Positions 41,481 to 54,840 are shown, numbered from the stretch's first letter. The stretch: DNA of 64,000 nucleotides from Rhopalosiphum padi (GCF_020882245.1 NC_083599.1:49006748-49070747); one strand, 5' to 3'. A program made the numbers and translations. Notes: generated by a model not told the origin, from the sequence alone.

Positions 41481-41740
41481 TTAAGAGAACGAGAACGTCG
41501 TACCTGCTTGTGTTTTCTCTGTTTTACTAACTAATAACATGGCAAACTTTACGTTCAAAAAAATCCACTTTACTATGTTATTTTCAATACAAGAGTGACC
41601 TATTATTAAATTTAAAGGTAAAATATTTATTCAGAGCACTGTGTATAATTTTTTTATATTTTAATTTTGTTTAAGAAAATAGTAAGGATTTAAAATATAC
41701 AAAAATTTACAACTTTAAAACGCTCATAATTTTCATTAAT
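41481..41740. mobile_element. Truncated copy of the TTAA inverted-repeat family
   Basis: It starts TTAAGAGAACGAG and follows the order of the full copy at 58798: ACATGGCAAA at about 41538, then GACCTATTATTAAATTTAAAGGT at about 41597, then an AAACGCTCATA-like segment. The second arm is missing after about 41740. Confidence 0.5.
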
Positions 41741-42393
41741 TAATTATATTCACGCTTTGTATCAAAGGTTAGATTATTTGGGTAAACTGTTGTACAATTT
41801 ACTCAGTTACCTACTAGTGCAATGAACATATTTATTTTGTACAGTCAAGGTAATTTGATGATTTCATTTCACGTATTCATTGGATGGTCATTTGATAAAA
41901 TTGTGTCAAAGCAGAATGAGTGTATTATACAAATATATTTAAATTAAATATTTATATATGTATATAACTTATATTTTTAAGTATACAATATACCAACCGC
42001 TGCGGCGACTTATACACGATCATGACTAAATATATGTATATATAATATCAATTAAATGAGATTTTAAAATGTTTTCCAAGAATTCGAGAGCATATAATTT
42101 GTATTAAGTACTTACCATAATACCTAGTACCTAAACAACTAGAGAACAAAAATAAGTGACATGTAAAATATTTTTAAATCGTAATATCTGTTAATTTGGT
42201 CTACCTACCCAATATTAATTTGTTTATAATGCCATATAAAGTAAAAGTTAATTATAATATATTTCATATATTATAACATATTATAATACCCGTGTGATAT
42301 TTAGTGTCTGTAGTACACTAGTACCTATTATATATTTATATATGAACTTTGACATTACATTGTATAGGCGTGCATCATAGCATACGTTTAATC

Positions 42394-42974
42394 CAGCGTT
42401 TCCCAAAATGTGTTCCGTCAACCCCTAGGGGTCCGTGACCATAAATTGAAAATATTATATTTAAAAACGAAAAAAACCAATGTAATATCGTATCACACTG
42501 GAAAATATCAAGCTTAAAACAAAATTATCCAAAAATATCAGAAGCCTCAATAGAACTATTGATGCTTTTTTTAACAACGTATTTCTGTGAAAAATGATTT
42601 TCTATTCGTGTGTTTACTAAAAATAAATATAAAAATCGATTACAAGTAGAATAAAATTTATGAATCCAACTATCTAATATAGATCCTAATATACCTGATT
42701 TTGGTATCGAAGAAATAATACCACCCATTGTCACATTCAACCTTTTTTTTACTAATTATATAAATTATATTCTTACCCAATTATTTTTCCTTATTAATTC
42801 AGTTTTATATCAAAAAAATATCTAGGTACATTAACAGTTAAGAAAATAAAGCAATATATTTTATACATTACAATCATTATTATTGTTTTTTTTTATTTTT
42901 ATTAAGGATTCTCGAATCATATTTACTATCTCTAACTCTAAAGGGTCCAGCGAAAGAAAAGTTTGGGAAAGCTG
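42394..42974. mobile_element. hAT-like element with 8-bp target duplication
   Basis: The left terminus is CAGCGTTTCCCAAAATGTG and the right terminus, on the minus strand, is CAGCTTTCCCAAACTTTTC. This is the usual hAT form. The flanks are GTTTAATC (42386-42393) and GTTTAAAC (42975-42982), matching at 7 of 8. A 71-codon minus-strand frame (42525-42740) sits inside, without a zinc finger or hAT dimerisation motif that I can recognise. At 581 bp the element cannot encode a full transposase, so it is non-autonomous. Confidence 0.7.
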
Positions 42975-44399
42975 GTTTAAACAATTTAACAGATAAATAA
43001 TTATTGACACACTAACTACCTATACAAACTTGCAGTATTTTAGTACAAGTAAATTGAAGTAATACAACTAAACAATAAATAAAACTATAAGATTATAAAA
43101 TTCAAAGAAAAAGACACATGCAGACACAGGGAAACACTACAAGCTTACGTTCAAGTGTATATAGACGTGTTGTACTTGAACATTTTTTTATTCATCATTG
43201 AATATTGTTCTCAACAAGAAAATTCCACTTAAAATAAATCTTCGTGGTCAATATTTTAATATAGTGAATTATATGGACAGTCTACATTGACTACATTCGA
43301 CTATCATCTAAGTTCTTCTGTAAATTCTTATTTTTTCAGTAGGTTTAATTTATATTTAAGTCATACCAAATTATTAATTAATCAAGCCCTGATTGAGTAC
43401 GAATATATCGAACATTTCGTACTGATATACATTGTGAAGTTAAAGTATTTCCGTCGACCGACTATCGAATTATGTCCGATTGACCTTATAATATACACCA
43501 AGATTGTGGGCATATATTAATATTTTGAACCGTTAATTTATATGGAATTTTTCCAGTAAATTAGGTCGTCGAAAACCAGTACCTACCTTGTAACTTTTCA
43601 CTCCCAATCCTATAACCATTACGTAATGCGTACAGGTATTTAGATTTTTGTTGATTTTTATTATCCAGCCATTCTATGATATTTACGAAAACCGGCTTCC
43701 GGAATATCAAAGGTATGTAAAAACATAACTTAAAATTCTATTCATTTTTAAAATAGATATCTACGTCATAAATTTTGCAAAATAAATTAAAAATATATTG
43801 GTGTAGTTATTTCATTCTTTGATCTATATAAGACATAGGTACAACTAACAGTATTATTAGCATAACGAAATTAATAATTAATTCTTAATTTTTTTGTAAT
43901 CTTTCTTAAACACATACTTAAATAGAACTTTTTCGTTTTTTTATAGACTGAAGGTCGACAATTATTTTTAGTGTATGGGAGGATGGTTTTATATATATTT
44001 TATTCTGCTAATAACTTTGTGTTGTATATAGGCTTATGGCCAATAATATTTAGCACTATATTTTTTCAACTAAATAATTAAATTTTTTGTTAAAGTTGTT
44101 AAACGGAAATATTTTATTTTAAATTTGTAAAATACGGTTAATTAATGCACTTTGATAAGATAAAAAAATAATCATGAAATTGTTTTATACAAATTGAAAA
44201 TAAAATTCCTTGTTCAATATTATTACGATAAACAATAATACGATTGCCTACGTGTTCTTTTCTGCTTTATAAACAATGTGTCAATATAATTCTAGATTTC
44301 TATACCTCATTAATACAGAAGTAATTTTAAAATATAGAATTTTATTTTGAAAATTTGGGGGTCATACAGTTTTTACGTTTTATAATTATATATTAATGG
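42975..44399. other. AT-rich intergenic DNA
   Basis: No gene, RNA gene or clear element is seen. A weak 8-bp inverted pair, GTTCAAGT and ACTTGAAC, lies near 43150-43182. Confidence 0.4.
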
Positions 44400-44989
44400 T
44401 AAATACAAAACAATTCATTCATTTACAAACACAAACAATTATAATATGGAAATTAATTTTTATAATACTCTTATACCTATTAGAAACCTATAGAAAAAAT
44501 AAATAAATTTTAATTAACGTATTAGAATCTAAATAAAACGAGTAATAAATAGACATTTTCAAATATATTATTTTTGTGTTGTAAATGTCGAAAAAGAATG
44601 TTTCTCTTTGTTAACATTTAGAAAATTTGAAAATTTAATGCAAAGTTCCTTGTAAGTTATTATTATACTAATTAAAAAGTATTAAAAATATATAATCACA
44701 ATATTTTTTCATAAATATTTAAATAATTTTGCTAAATGTAGTTAAAAATTTAAACAATTTTAAGTATTTAAATGTTTACGTTAGAAAATTTTTTCGCTTT
44801 GTTAAAAAACTTATAATAGTACAAGGACACAATAAGGTTCAAAAGTTTCTTATTAGTTGTTATTTAAACAAATTAAACAAAATTTTTTTCTATACGTTTT
44901 TAAAATTCAAATGATCACAAATATCGTCAAAAAAACAAAAATTGTCAAGTTATTTTTTGTTGAAAATGTAATACGTGATCTTTCATAAG
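44400..44989. repeat. AT-rich dispersed repeat, second copy
   Basis: It shares ordered phrases with 26580-27690, including AAGTTCCTTGTAAG and ACGTGATCTTTCATA (versus ACACGATCCCTCATA). The similarity stops just before the CAGACACGTAT terminus at 44990. Confidence 0.45.
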
Positions 44990-45040
44990 CAGACACGTAT
45001 TTGAGGGGCGGCGATGGTAGCGACCCCCCCTCCCCAAAGC
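44990..45040. mobile_element. Transposon-like terminus (left)
   Basis: CAGACACGTATTTGAGGGGCG is followed by a C-run. It matches, in inverse orientation, the terminus at 47221-47243, which on the minus strand reads CAGGCACGTATACAGGGGG. The two may bound one composite element of about 2.25 kb or be ends of separate copies. Confidence 0.4.
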
Positions 45041-45086
45041 CTGATTTATAATCTATTTTAGTATGTATCTTATTATAACTTATAAG

Positions 45087-45393
45087 TAGAGATGAGAAGT
45101 TATAGGAGGTAAAGTTGTTAAAATATGCACAAAAAACAAAAACAAAAAATATGCCAAAAAAATCGAAAATATACATAAAATTTTTAATTATAAATAAAAA
45201 TGAAAAAAAAAATTTAAATAATATAAAAATAATATAATATAACACAATTTATAAACAACGTCAAAATGTCTAAAGCAACTAATCGACGACTTCTTGTTTC
45301 TTTTTTCTTGTCTGTACTTGTTTATAGCTCACCTATAGCTATAAATAGAAGGCATATACAAAAATATGCAAGTCCTATAACTTCTCATCCCTA
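45087..45393. mobile_element. Inverted-repeat element with TAG(A/G)GATGAG ends
   Basis: The left end TAGAGATGAGAAGTTATAGG matches the reverse complement of the right end, TAGGGATGAGAAGTTATAGG, and both continue into ATATGCA shortly after. The 307-bp interior is A-rich without coding potential. The long minus-strand frame overlapping it (44907-45245) is an artefact of A-runs. No convincing target duplication was found. Confidence 0.65.
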
Positions 45394-45705
45394 ATTATTA
45401 ATATTTATTATTAATTATATAGAATGATCAACCCTTTTTGTATAAGAGACAAAAGTATACCGGCAAAAATGTACTATGGAGGATTTGGACTATTCCTAAA
45501 ACAATTAATCGCCTCTCCCAAGATGAGGTTCCAGATATACGTGTGCTTGTTTATAAGTAGTTCATAGTTTCATACTAAACCATTTAACTAAAAAATATAA
45601 TTATACAGTACCTGCTATAAAGCAGAGCTACTTTCTACTTTACCCCTTTTATAAATATAATAATACGTCATAATATATCCTTTGTGTCGCTTGTATATAT
45701 ATTCC

Positions 45706-46082
45706 ATAGGCGTGCGCAGACTTTACTCAACTTTAGTCGCTACAGGATGTGCAATTGATAAAATGAGCTCCCGAAAAATAAATCCTCATATCATTGCCAA
45801 AAAATATAAGGTTTTTCAAAAAAAAAATATTTATGTTTAAAAATAAAACATAGGTACTTTTATCAAATAGTGTTTATTAAAAATGATACATTTTCATGTT
45901 TCTTGTCACATAAATGAGCCGTAAATATCTATCGTGTCTATTTTTACTTACCTATTTATTGTTATTTACTAAAAAATTGTATCATGATAGTTTGGTCATA
46001 TGCTATCTAAAAAATGGCTGCACCCGGCCCACAGAATGTGCAAGCCATACCCTGCGGCCTGCATACCCCTGCGCATGTCATA
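45706..46082. mobile_element. Inverted-repeat element with GGCGTGCGCAG ends
   Basis: ATAGGCGTGCGCAGACT at the left pairs with the right end, whose minus strand reads ATGACATGCGCAGGGGT. The shared core is TGCGCAG. The interior is about 375 bp and non-coding; the short plus frame at 45914-46150 runs out of the element and has no motif. Termini of this form are frequent in insect non-autonomous elements. Exact ends are uncertain. Confidence 0.5.
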
Positions 46083-46802
46083 ACGTATTTCAATTAAACT
46101 TCTATAATATAATGATATGTCTTCAAAACTCGACTTTATTTGAAATTTAGAATACTAAAAAATGTTATTATAAGTAAAGTAATAATTACAGAGATCATAG
46201 GAATACAGTTATATAATATATATATACCAGTTTGAAAAAGTTATGGTATACGGAAATATCGTTAGTAGGTATGTAAGCAATTTGATTCAAATATACGATG
46301 GAAATTATTTAAATATCAAACTAGATTTACATTCATGCATTAAACAAATAAACAATATTTAAAAAATATTCTACATAATTCAAACTACGGGGACACTAAG
46401 TTCGTTTTTATTTCCCATATCGGTGACTACTGCGTAGTAGAGTGTCTCCTTTACTAAAAAATTGGAAATTATATTATTTTTGTTATTATATACGTGTTGA
46501 GACAATCGACAATCCTACAGTCGATGACCGACATGATTAGTATTTCTTCGTGTTTAAATATGGTAATAAATTACACTTAAAAATCCATTTGTATATTGTG
46601 CAAAACAGTATATAGGTATGTTACAAGAAGATTATTCTTGAATCTTGCAGAGTAGGTATGTATACGTCCAAATTAAAATGTGTAAACTAGTTTTTTTTTT
46701 TTTTAGATGTAGGTACCGTTACTTTTATGCTCGTCACTCATGTATACATATAAATATTACGAAACACTGCAACGGTTAAATAAATAAAATTAAGTATTAA
46801 AA
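46083..46802. other. AT-rich intergenic DNA
   Basis: Nothing recognisable beyond simple AT runs and a T-run near 46690-46705. Confidence 0.4.
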
Positions 46803-46940
46803 AACCGGAGAAGTCGCTCTGCTGTATAGTAGACTTCGAGTGTTCATTGTCAATAAGTAGGTCACTGTAATGTATACAAAAACGATTCTGAACAGAGACG
46901 GTCTGTGATCTATCAGCCTATTTTTGTAAGGCTATTGTAC
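46803..46940. repeat. Dispersed repeat fragment with CTCTGCTGTATA motif
   Basis: It contains GCTCTGCTGTATAGTAGAC, CGATTCTGAACAGAGACGGTC and CAGCCTATTTTTGTAAGGC. Related pieces occur at 17731-17790 (CTCTGCTGTATA), 54117-54150 (GGTGGAGACGGTCAGAC) and 49488-49502 (GATTCTGAGCGAATC). They look like fragments of one abundant family. Confidence 0.5.
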
Positions 46941-47220
46941 TTATTATTTAATTATTTATATTGGTAATTTATTTTTATTTCAATAATATACAGAAATGAG
47001 GAGGATAGGTTAACTAATTTTTAACAAAAACAATTAGTATATAATATTATATAACAATAAAATAGCTTAAAATTAATCTAAATATTTTGAAAACTTCAGT
47101 GTGTACTTATAGTAAATAAAAACATACATAACAAAACAAATTTAAGTCTCAACAAATAATATTATTTTTAAAAACAAATAAAAACTAAAATCAATATTTT
47201 TTGTTTGGTTTGAACCCCAA

Positions 47221-47243
47221 CCCCCCCCCTGTATACGTGCCTG
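47221..47243. mobile_element. Transposon-like terminus (right)
   Basis: A C-run followed by TGTATACGTGCCTG. Its reverse complement resembles the terminus at 44990. See that entry for the pairing. Confidence 0.4.
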
Positions 47244-50200
47244 TCTAGGTATTTTCGCTACTTTTATCCCTACAGACAACAATATAAGTTTATTGCAGCA
47301 TTAATTATTAAATATAAATACCTACACAATTTATTAAAAAAATAGAACGATACATATTTTACTAAATTGTTTTTTAAATAAAAAAACAATAGGTAAGTAA
47401 TAAATACATATATAACACAAACAATATACTATGTATAACCTTTATTAAAAAAAACTCATGTTTCAAAATTTGAAATAGTTATACAATGTACACCATTTAT
47501 AAAACTCATTTTGGGTTGAGTATGAGTCTTATAATGGAATGAACCTTAAGTGAAGTGAGGAAAAACGAAAAAAAATTAATTAATTTTTAACTTTATTTTG
47601 TTATTTTCATTTACTATAATGCATGTTGAATATTATTTAATATTTTAATTTTACATATTACATATTATTTATAAAAAACTTTGTTATTTTAGTTTATGTT
47701 TTTTCCTTTAAACTATTCCGTTAGGTCAATAAATAATAAATAATAATTATATAATGCTTGTACTCGTATTATATGTAGTATATTAAAATTATCACTTTGT
47801 CCTCTGTGAGTTTTTTGGTAAGAAATATTTTCATTTTTTCCACCGTTGGACCACCTTTTTATCGCCTTGAAGTTAAATGTTCCGATATTTTTTTACCAAT
47901 CTACAGCTTTTTGGCGCTAATATCATTATTACTGACTTTCATAAAATATTCTTTCAACGCCCATATAAAATTACATCCTTTCCACGTTTTTTCTTTTTCC
48001 TACTCGTACGTGAAATATGATAAGATGTACATTTAAACTACTACAACACAAATAACATTTTAAAACTTATTTAATTAAACATTTTACAAAAAATGTCTAT
48101 ATTTTCTACCATTTATTTTTACGAACCATCTTACAACCGAATGATGAGGCATTGAGGCATATAACCAAATTTTGAATCTTATAAGCGTTTGAAGGGTTTG
48201 AACCTTATATCCGTGAGTTTTATGATCAGCGTTCACTGCAGTAATACATCATGTATTAAATTAATTAATTTTCATTATTTATTTATAAGTATACTATTGC
48301 CTATTGGTATAGATCAATTCACAGTTGTACGTAATCGATTAATGTTTGTATGCTATGACTAATTTGCACATAAAATAAATAATAGTAATAATAATTGTTT
48401 CATAAATGAGACGTGTATAATGTTTTTGTTATAGCCATAATAATCGACGGTCAACGATATAGACGAGTCAATATGCCGTTTTCAGGGAAAAACTAATGTT
48501 TCGTAAAAAATAAAAATAGATAAAAAAAACGAACCAAATAAATTGCTACCCGCATACTGTGGTCTATGATTGTATACAGCTATGACATATACAACTTATT
48601 TTATATTTGTTTTGTATACGTTTTAAGTATAAAAATAAAATAATTTTTTTTAAGAAAGTCAAAAATACCTTTCAACATTTTCCACCTACGTATATATAAA
48701 TACGTCTCTGTGCCTACTGGAAATTGGATGGGAAAATGGTGCATTTTTAAGCCAAATAAATTATAAATAAATTATTTATTCCAAGTATATTTTATTGAAC
48801 AATTATTTTGATTTATTATTTTTTATTTCCAAGATGAATAATCCAAAGAATGTGTATGCTACCCAATCAGGAGAATTCAAGTAGAATCATACCTAACTAT
48901 TCAGCAGTCATAATACTATTACTATTTTTATTATTTTATTTTGTCAGTAATTCTTTTAAAATCTAAAGAGGTAGAGTTTAATAGATAACTTATAAGTTAT
49001 AATATCATATGTTTGTATATTACTATATTTTTATTAAATTTAAAAAATACAATAAATAGTTTAAAATGACGTAAATAATTTGATTTTGCATTATATATTT
49101 TTATTCGTATTTATTATAAATTATAATTGTAGGTATACGCGTAGTAACTAGTATACCTCTACTGCGGCTCTTCATTATAATAATTACAGCTACCTACTTG
49201 ATAGTAATAAAATAACTAACTAAATTAGCTTAACATGCGAACATTATTTCAATATCTGTATTTTTTATTTTAAAAAAAAATCTTATAAATAAAGTATTAT
49301 ATTATAGGGTATAATTAACGCACCTCATTAATGCATGGTCAATGGTTACAACTAATTAATTAACACAATTAACTTACTTTTGATTTCACAAAACACTATA
49401 TAATATATACATAGGTATCATGTACACAATTAATAGTCAAACATATATGGTTTTATGATCTTCCACACACACACATAAGATCCTTTTAGATTCTGAGCGA
49501 ATCAAAAATAAAAAAATAATAATGTGCTTTTTTTCACTTTTTTATTTTTATGCCATTTTTGGAGTAGTAAAACTTTTTTAATTTGAGTATGATTTCTAGT
49601 AGAAAGTTGGATCTAGTTAGTATCGATTAGGGAGATCAAATTTTCATAGTAATCGGGAAAAATTAACAGAGAAACGGAAATATTTTTGCAACATCACAGT
49701 TTTTAACAAATATTGATTAATTTATATATAATATATATAAATGTCAACATTTTTTTCGATTTATATTGATACAATTTTTTTAAAAGTTTGAAATAATTAC
49801 TATAGGTTCCATCTCATAAATTGTTTTAGATGGAATTAAAAAAAATTAATGGCTACATTAATATTTTTTTTTTATAGGCTTTCAAAGTTAAAATTTTTTT
49901 TGAAGATTCATCTAGAATTCTAGAACGCGAGAATATGCAAATTTTTTTTTAATTAAACTAGCTGCTTGATGGCCGTCGTAATCGTCGGAGAGTAATCTAT
50001 ATCTATTGGTAGGTATTTAATTTTAAAGAATGCAGTTGAATGTCTTCTCAAGAGCAAATGTTGTTTTTTGTATTGATACCAATAATTTGGTGGTGTTTTT
50101 CATGTCTGATGTGTATTTTTTTTAAATTTAGTAAAGTTGTCGAAAGCTTAGTTCAAGTGTCTATAGTTACTCTTGTTATCACTTATCAATGTGCAATAAA

Positions 50201-51584
50201 TTATAGCTGGTTTATCTAGTTAAGCAAACGACGGCGACACTTTATAGTGTTTTTGTTTTTTATGTAATTATATGTATACAACTATACGTCTATACCACAT
50301 AATGTAACGCTGATTTATGATTGTATGAGTGTCTATAGTTATCAGACATCTCTAATGGTCTATAATGAAAATCGATTCCTAGCTGTTTTTGAAATCCACC
50401 TGCGGCGGATAGAATTTCGCTTTAAGTGCAAGTAGAAAACCTAAAAAAATAGTTCGTATCACATATCATCCACGTAAAGAAAAAATATTATTTATAGTAT
50501 AGGTAGACGGGAAATAAAAGTAAAACAACAAAGTAAAAATAGTCGAGAAAACCCAGAGGGGGAAGGAAATAAATTTTTTTTAAATTAGAAAAACTTTTAA
50601 AAAAGTTTTTAACTAACCAGGCCAGGTAATCTTGATCATGAAGAATGGTAATCATAACTTCGTTATTCCTTGTTTAAATATGTAGTTTTGTCTAAATTTG
50701 AATTTCTAATGTCTATAACAGAAAAAGTTTACGTTGTTTAAACAGATATAGTAACAAATTATAAGGAACCAGCTTGTACTAGTTGTACTAAATGTCTAAA
50801 TGTTTAAACTTTTTAACAAAACATTTTAATAAATATTATAATACATTTTTTACCGGCAATAATTGAAAAAAAAATATTTCACATGTCTATAAATAGCTCA
50901 AAAAGAGCCAAAATAATAAATATTGAAAATATTATCATGCATAAAAAATTACAATATAAACATTTGGTGAAAATTGCAAGTATTATTAAATTATAGATAA
51001 TGGTCATTTGTTTTTAAGATACACCAAAAAACCAAAAAAGTAGTATGGAACTCGGAAGTTGTAGGAGTACTAGGAGTTACATATATTTCTAATATATGCT
51101 TTTTGATTTATAACAAACTAAATTATAAATCCGAGCTACACAACGGTGTTATTTAAAATGCATATTTTTTCAACTTTAGGGAAAAAGTGCTTGTTTAATT
51201 AATTTTCGTACTCATACATTGATTTATTTTTTCTTAAACCATATATTTTAAATAATATTAAATATGTAACTCATTAATGATTAATATTTAATTTAAGTAT
51301 TTTTTTTTCATCGTAACAGTCAACCTTATTATCAATTAATTGAACGACAAAAGTACGATGCGTATTTATTTAATCTCTATCGCATTAATAAATAATAGGT
51401 ATACGTCAAAGTTTAAGTTTTCTGCCATATTTTAAATATATTTTTCAATATTATACAATTATTTGTGCATATTTTATTTTTTTTAACTCCTAAAACTACA
51501 AGCCATATCTATACTGATGAGTGATGACAATGACAAACAAAAAAATACACATCCTTGTAAGATATATGTATTTATCGCTCCGTT
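47244..51584. other. AT-rich intergenic DNA with dispersed-repeat segments
   Basis: No gene is supported. 49460-50420 has the look of a repeat mosaic: GATTCTGAGCGAATC near 49488, then TGGCCGTCGTAATCGTCGGAG near 49969. 50630-50900 resembles parts of 26580-27690 (for example ATAAGGAACC after an AACAGATAT-like phrase). The frame at 47797-48036 lacks a proper start and motifs. Confidence 0.4.
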
Positions 51585-51641
51585 CAAAGTGTATTTATTT
51601 TTTTATTATTATTATTATTTATTTTTAATAAATACACTTTG
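51585..51641. repeat. Perfect 15-bp inverted repeat around a TTA tract
   Basis: CAAAGTGTATTTATT (51585-51599) and AATAAATACACTTTG (51627-51641) are exact reverse complements flanking a 27-base T/ATT-rich loop. The flanks also share GCTCCGTT or CTCCGTTC, partly extending the relation. It could be a very small element. Confidence 0.6.
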
Positions 51642-54599
51642 GCTCCGTTATTCAAAGTCTAAAATGTATATTTATTATTTACTTAAGCATGATGTTTTGA
51701 ATTTACAATTGTATAGACGATGGACGCCCGTTGCACTTTATGTTTAAATAATGCGTATTGGATATTATATCAGCTTTTATTTTCATATCTTTATAACATA
51801 ATATATTTTGTAGACTGGATTTTTTTGGTGCCTGTTTTTCGTTAAAATTGAGTCTGGTGCCATCCTTGTTATGTAATAACCTAATATATCGATATGCAGA
51901 TAGTTAGATATCAGGAACGCCCTCGCATAGTTTGCTCTCCAGATGCCATACATTTGTGATATATGATCCGTAGTCAGTGCTGCAGTGAGCTATATGCGCC
52001 TATAGGCTATGACACCAAGTTTCAGCATGACCCCTCGGCTCTCGTATTCATTATTTTCTTTAATCAAACATGTTTGTATTGTCAGTGAAATTAAAAATTC
52101 TTTAAATTTTCAAAAATTAAATTAAATTATTTTAGTCGTAATAAAATAAAACAAAATAAATATATTGTAATTAGATATTTCTGGTACACTGGTTCTCATC
52201 ATCACAATAGTTTGCGATTCTACAGTTACCTACAAATTATAATTTAAACTATGTGCTGTCATTGGAAATAATGTAGTATTTTGTGTATATTGCACGTGTA
52301 TAATAAATAATTTACTTAAACATTAAAAGACTGTGATTTATAATAATTGACCTACCATATTTACCTATAACAGTATAACCTAACATTTTACTCGCTGAAT
52401 AATCTATAAATATATTCAGTAGCCCTTTATATAAATTTGATAAAACTGTATAGCATTTTAAAACTATTTAAAATAAACATAACACATTTTTTTATACCAA
52501 AGTTCAAAGTTCAAAGTCCAATATTTTACAAAATTCATCAAAACGTGAAAATGTTCAAATTATTTAATAGTGAAAAAAGTATACAATTTTAAATTGTAAT
52601 ACCTAAGATTCAAAAAAAGTTAATACAAGCTTACTGTTTTTCTTACAGCAATAAAATTCAGAAATAACGAAATTATAATAGCACATTTTTTTTTATAGCT
52701 ATTTAAAATTAACATTATGGGAGAATAGATATTTTCACGAAAAAAATTATTTTTCTTCCAAAAATAGTAATTGTATTACAAAAATATTGATTTCAAAATT
52801 TTTTTAGTATTTATACCTTATACCAAAAACTTTATTAATTTATGATACGTTGATATTTATTTATAAGATAAAATAATAACAATAATATATACGATGATTT
52901 CGTTAAAAATTAGTTTAAATTCAACCTTCTGCATGTTATTAATATAGTAATATTAATAAATTATAAAATTCTCTTAGTATTAGAGGCTGACACGCCCTCT
53001 CAGCTCAAAATTGTTTTTACTTGTTTTTCAAATACAATATAATTTATTTTTAAATTTAATAATTTAAATTTAACACATCCATTACAGTGACCTAGAAGAT
53101 GTGACTCAATGACAACTGGACGTCACACACTCGAAATCTACTATACTATTACAGCAAAGCTTCTACCACAATTTTTTTTTTTTATCATCTTATAAATTGC
53201 AAAATCCAATAACTAAAGAATAAAATGTGTGCTTAATGAACTTTTTCTGAAAAAACTTAAGGAATTTTTGGTCTTGATATTTTTTTAGATTTTTTTTTTA
53301 TTTTTATTAAAACTAGTTCATTGAATTACTCCTCAGTTATGATCACAAAATTAAAAGTTACAAATATTTATGAACTTTCTCATAAAATCATATGCCCTTT
53401 TCATGTTGAACATATAATACGGTCGATGAGTGCATGACCAATTGTCCCTTACCCTTGAAGATGGTATTTAAACGAAAAATAACGAATAAATTAATTATTT
53501 TGTTGAAATAAAATATTAATCATAGAAACTTGAAACATTCCACTATTAGCAAAATTGTTATTTTCTGTACACCATAAGAGTATAAATATTTTTTGAAATC
53601 GGACTATGACTAGAAATTGTTGACACGCATAAATTTGATGAAAATCTTTGATGATTAATTTTCATAATTTTGTCAAGGTTTGAAACCCAAACCATTACGA
53701 ATAAATAAAAATTGTGCCTATGTATTTTTGATATTTTTAAATTTCTACAAGAACAACTGACAACTGAATTACAACTTAATCTATTTTCAAGTATTTTGAC
53801 AATTATTTACTAAAATAAATCGAATAAACGTGAGCAAGTGATGGGTACCATTCGGCTGTACACACCAAAAAAAAATATTTACCTATAGAATTAAACAATT
53901 AATGCTGATGTATCTTAAATAATTCAATTTTTCTTTAATTAATAAAACCATATTCAATTAATCAATATCCATAATTTAAAGATAACTTATTACTTGATTA
54001 AATTTACGAAACATAAATATTTCAAATAATAAAGTAGGGATCGAGTGGGTCACTATATAATTAATGTATTAAATTTGAATTCAATAAGGCAATGATATAA
54101 CATTGTATACAAAATTATTCTAGGTGGAGACGGTCAGACTATGTCACTATAAGTATCATCATTTTTTAATATTATTATTAAAGTAATACATTTAACTATA
54201 TTAATTAATGAGTTTAAATATTTTAAACCTTATAATAAAATATCCTAAAAATGATGGGCTATTTAAATCTAAAACTATTTATTTTTTATTATGCACCTAT
54301 TACCTGTATTAAATCTAATTTATCAAAAACTGGTATAGCATTTATTTTCATTTTTTCATTAATTTTTATTTTTCTCCCCAATTATTTTGAAAAGTTACTC
54401 AGTAGTTTTTTACTTTTGACCATTCAAAATAGTAACAACTAAACCCAATTTACAAGAGACCAATTCTAAATTAAAAATGTTTTACTCTTCGGAAAGGTAA
54501 TGCCATAGGTACATCGTACATGTAAAAATCAAACACACATCAATTGGCATAATATTTATACGACCAATACAAAAATTGTCAGTACTTTTCTTAATAATT
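51642..54599. other. AT-rich intergenic DNA
   Basis: No gene is supported. 54117-54150 is a fragment of the repeat described at 46803. 52690-52800 resembles 38500-38580. 51940-52040 and 53085-53160 are higher-complexity patches without open frames. Confidence 0.4.
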
Positions 54600-54840
54600 G
54601 GGAAAATTTTTTACATAAAAGTAAATTGATTTTCTTGTTTTTTTTATAATTCAAAATTAAATAATTGTAATCTGTAGATACTTTAAATTTTCAACTAATG
54701 TTTATATTATAGTTTTCTATACGTAGAATAATTTTCAAAATATCTTTTCTTTTTTTGAATAATTTTATAGAAATTTAATATTTTTGATATTTTTGATTTA
54801 CATACATATAATATTATACTACGAACAAAATATCTATAAA
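54600..54840. repeat. AT-rich dispersed repeat, third copy
   Basis: ATAGTTTTCTATACGTAGAA followed by TAATTTTCAAAATAT and a later AATTTAATATTTTTGAT parallels 27039-27120 in order. This marks a diverged copy of the 26580-27690 sequence. Confidence 0.45.

Noticed and set aside
42525..42740. 71-codon frame as a hAT transposase gene
   Set aside because: It is too short, with no BED finger, catalytic or dimerisation motifs visible. It is described only as part of the element.
44907..45245. 112-codon minus-strand Phe-rich frame
   Set aside because: It spans a repeat block, a transposon terminus and an A-rich mini-element, so it is an artefact of T-rich composition.
48180..48240. GGTTCAAACCC on the minus strand, like a tRNA B box
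   Set aside because: There is no A box at the right distance and no acceptor-stem pairing.
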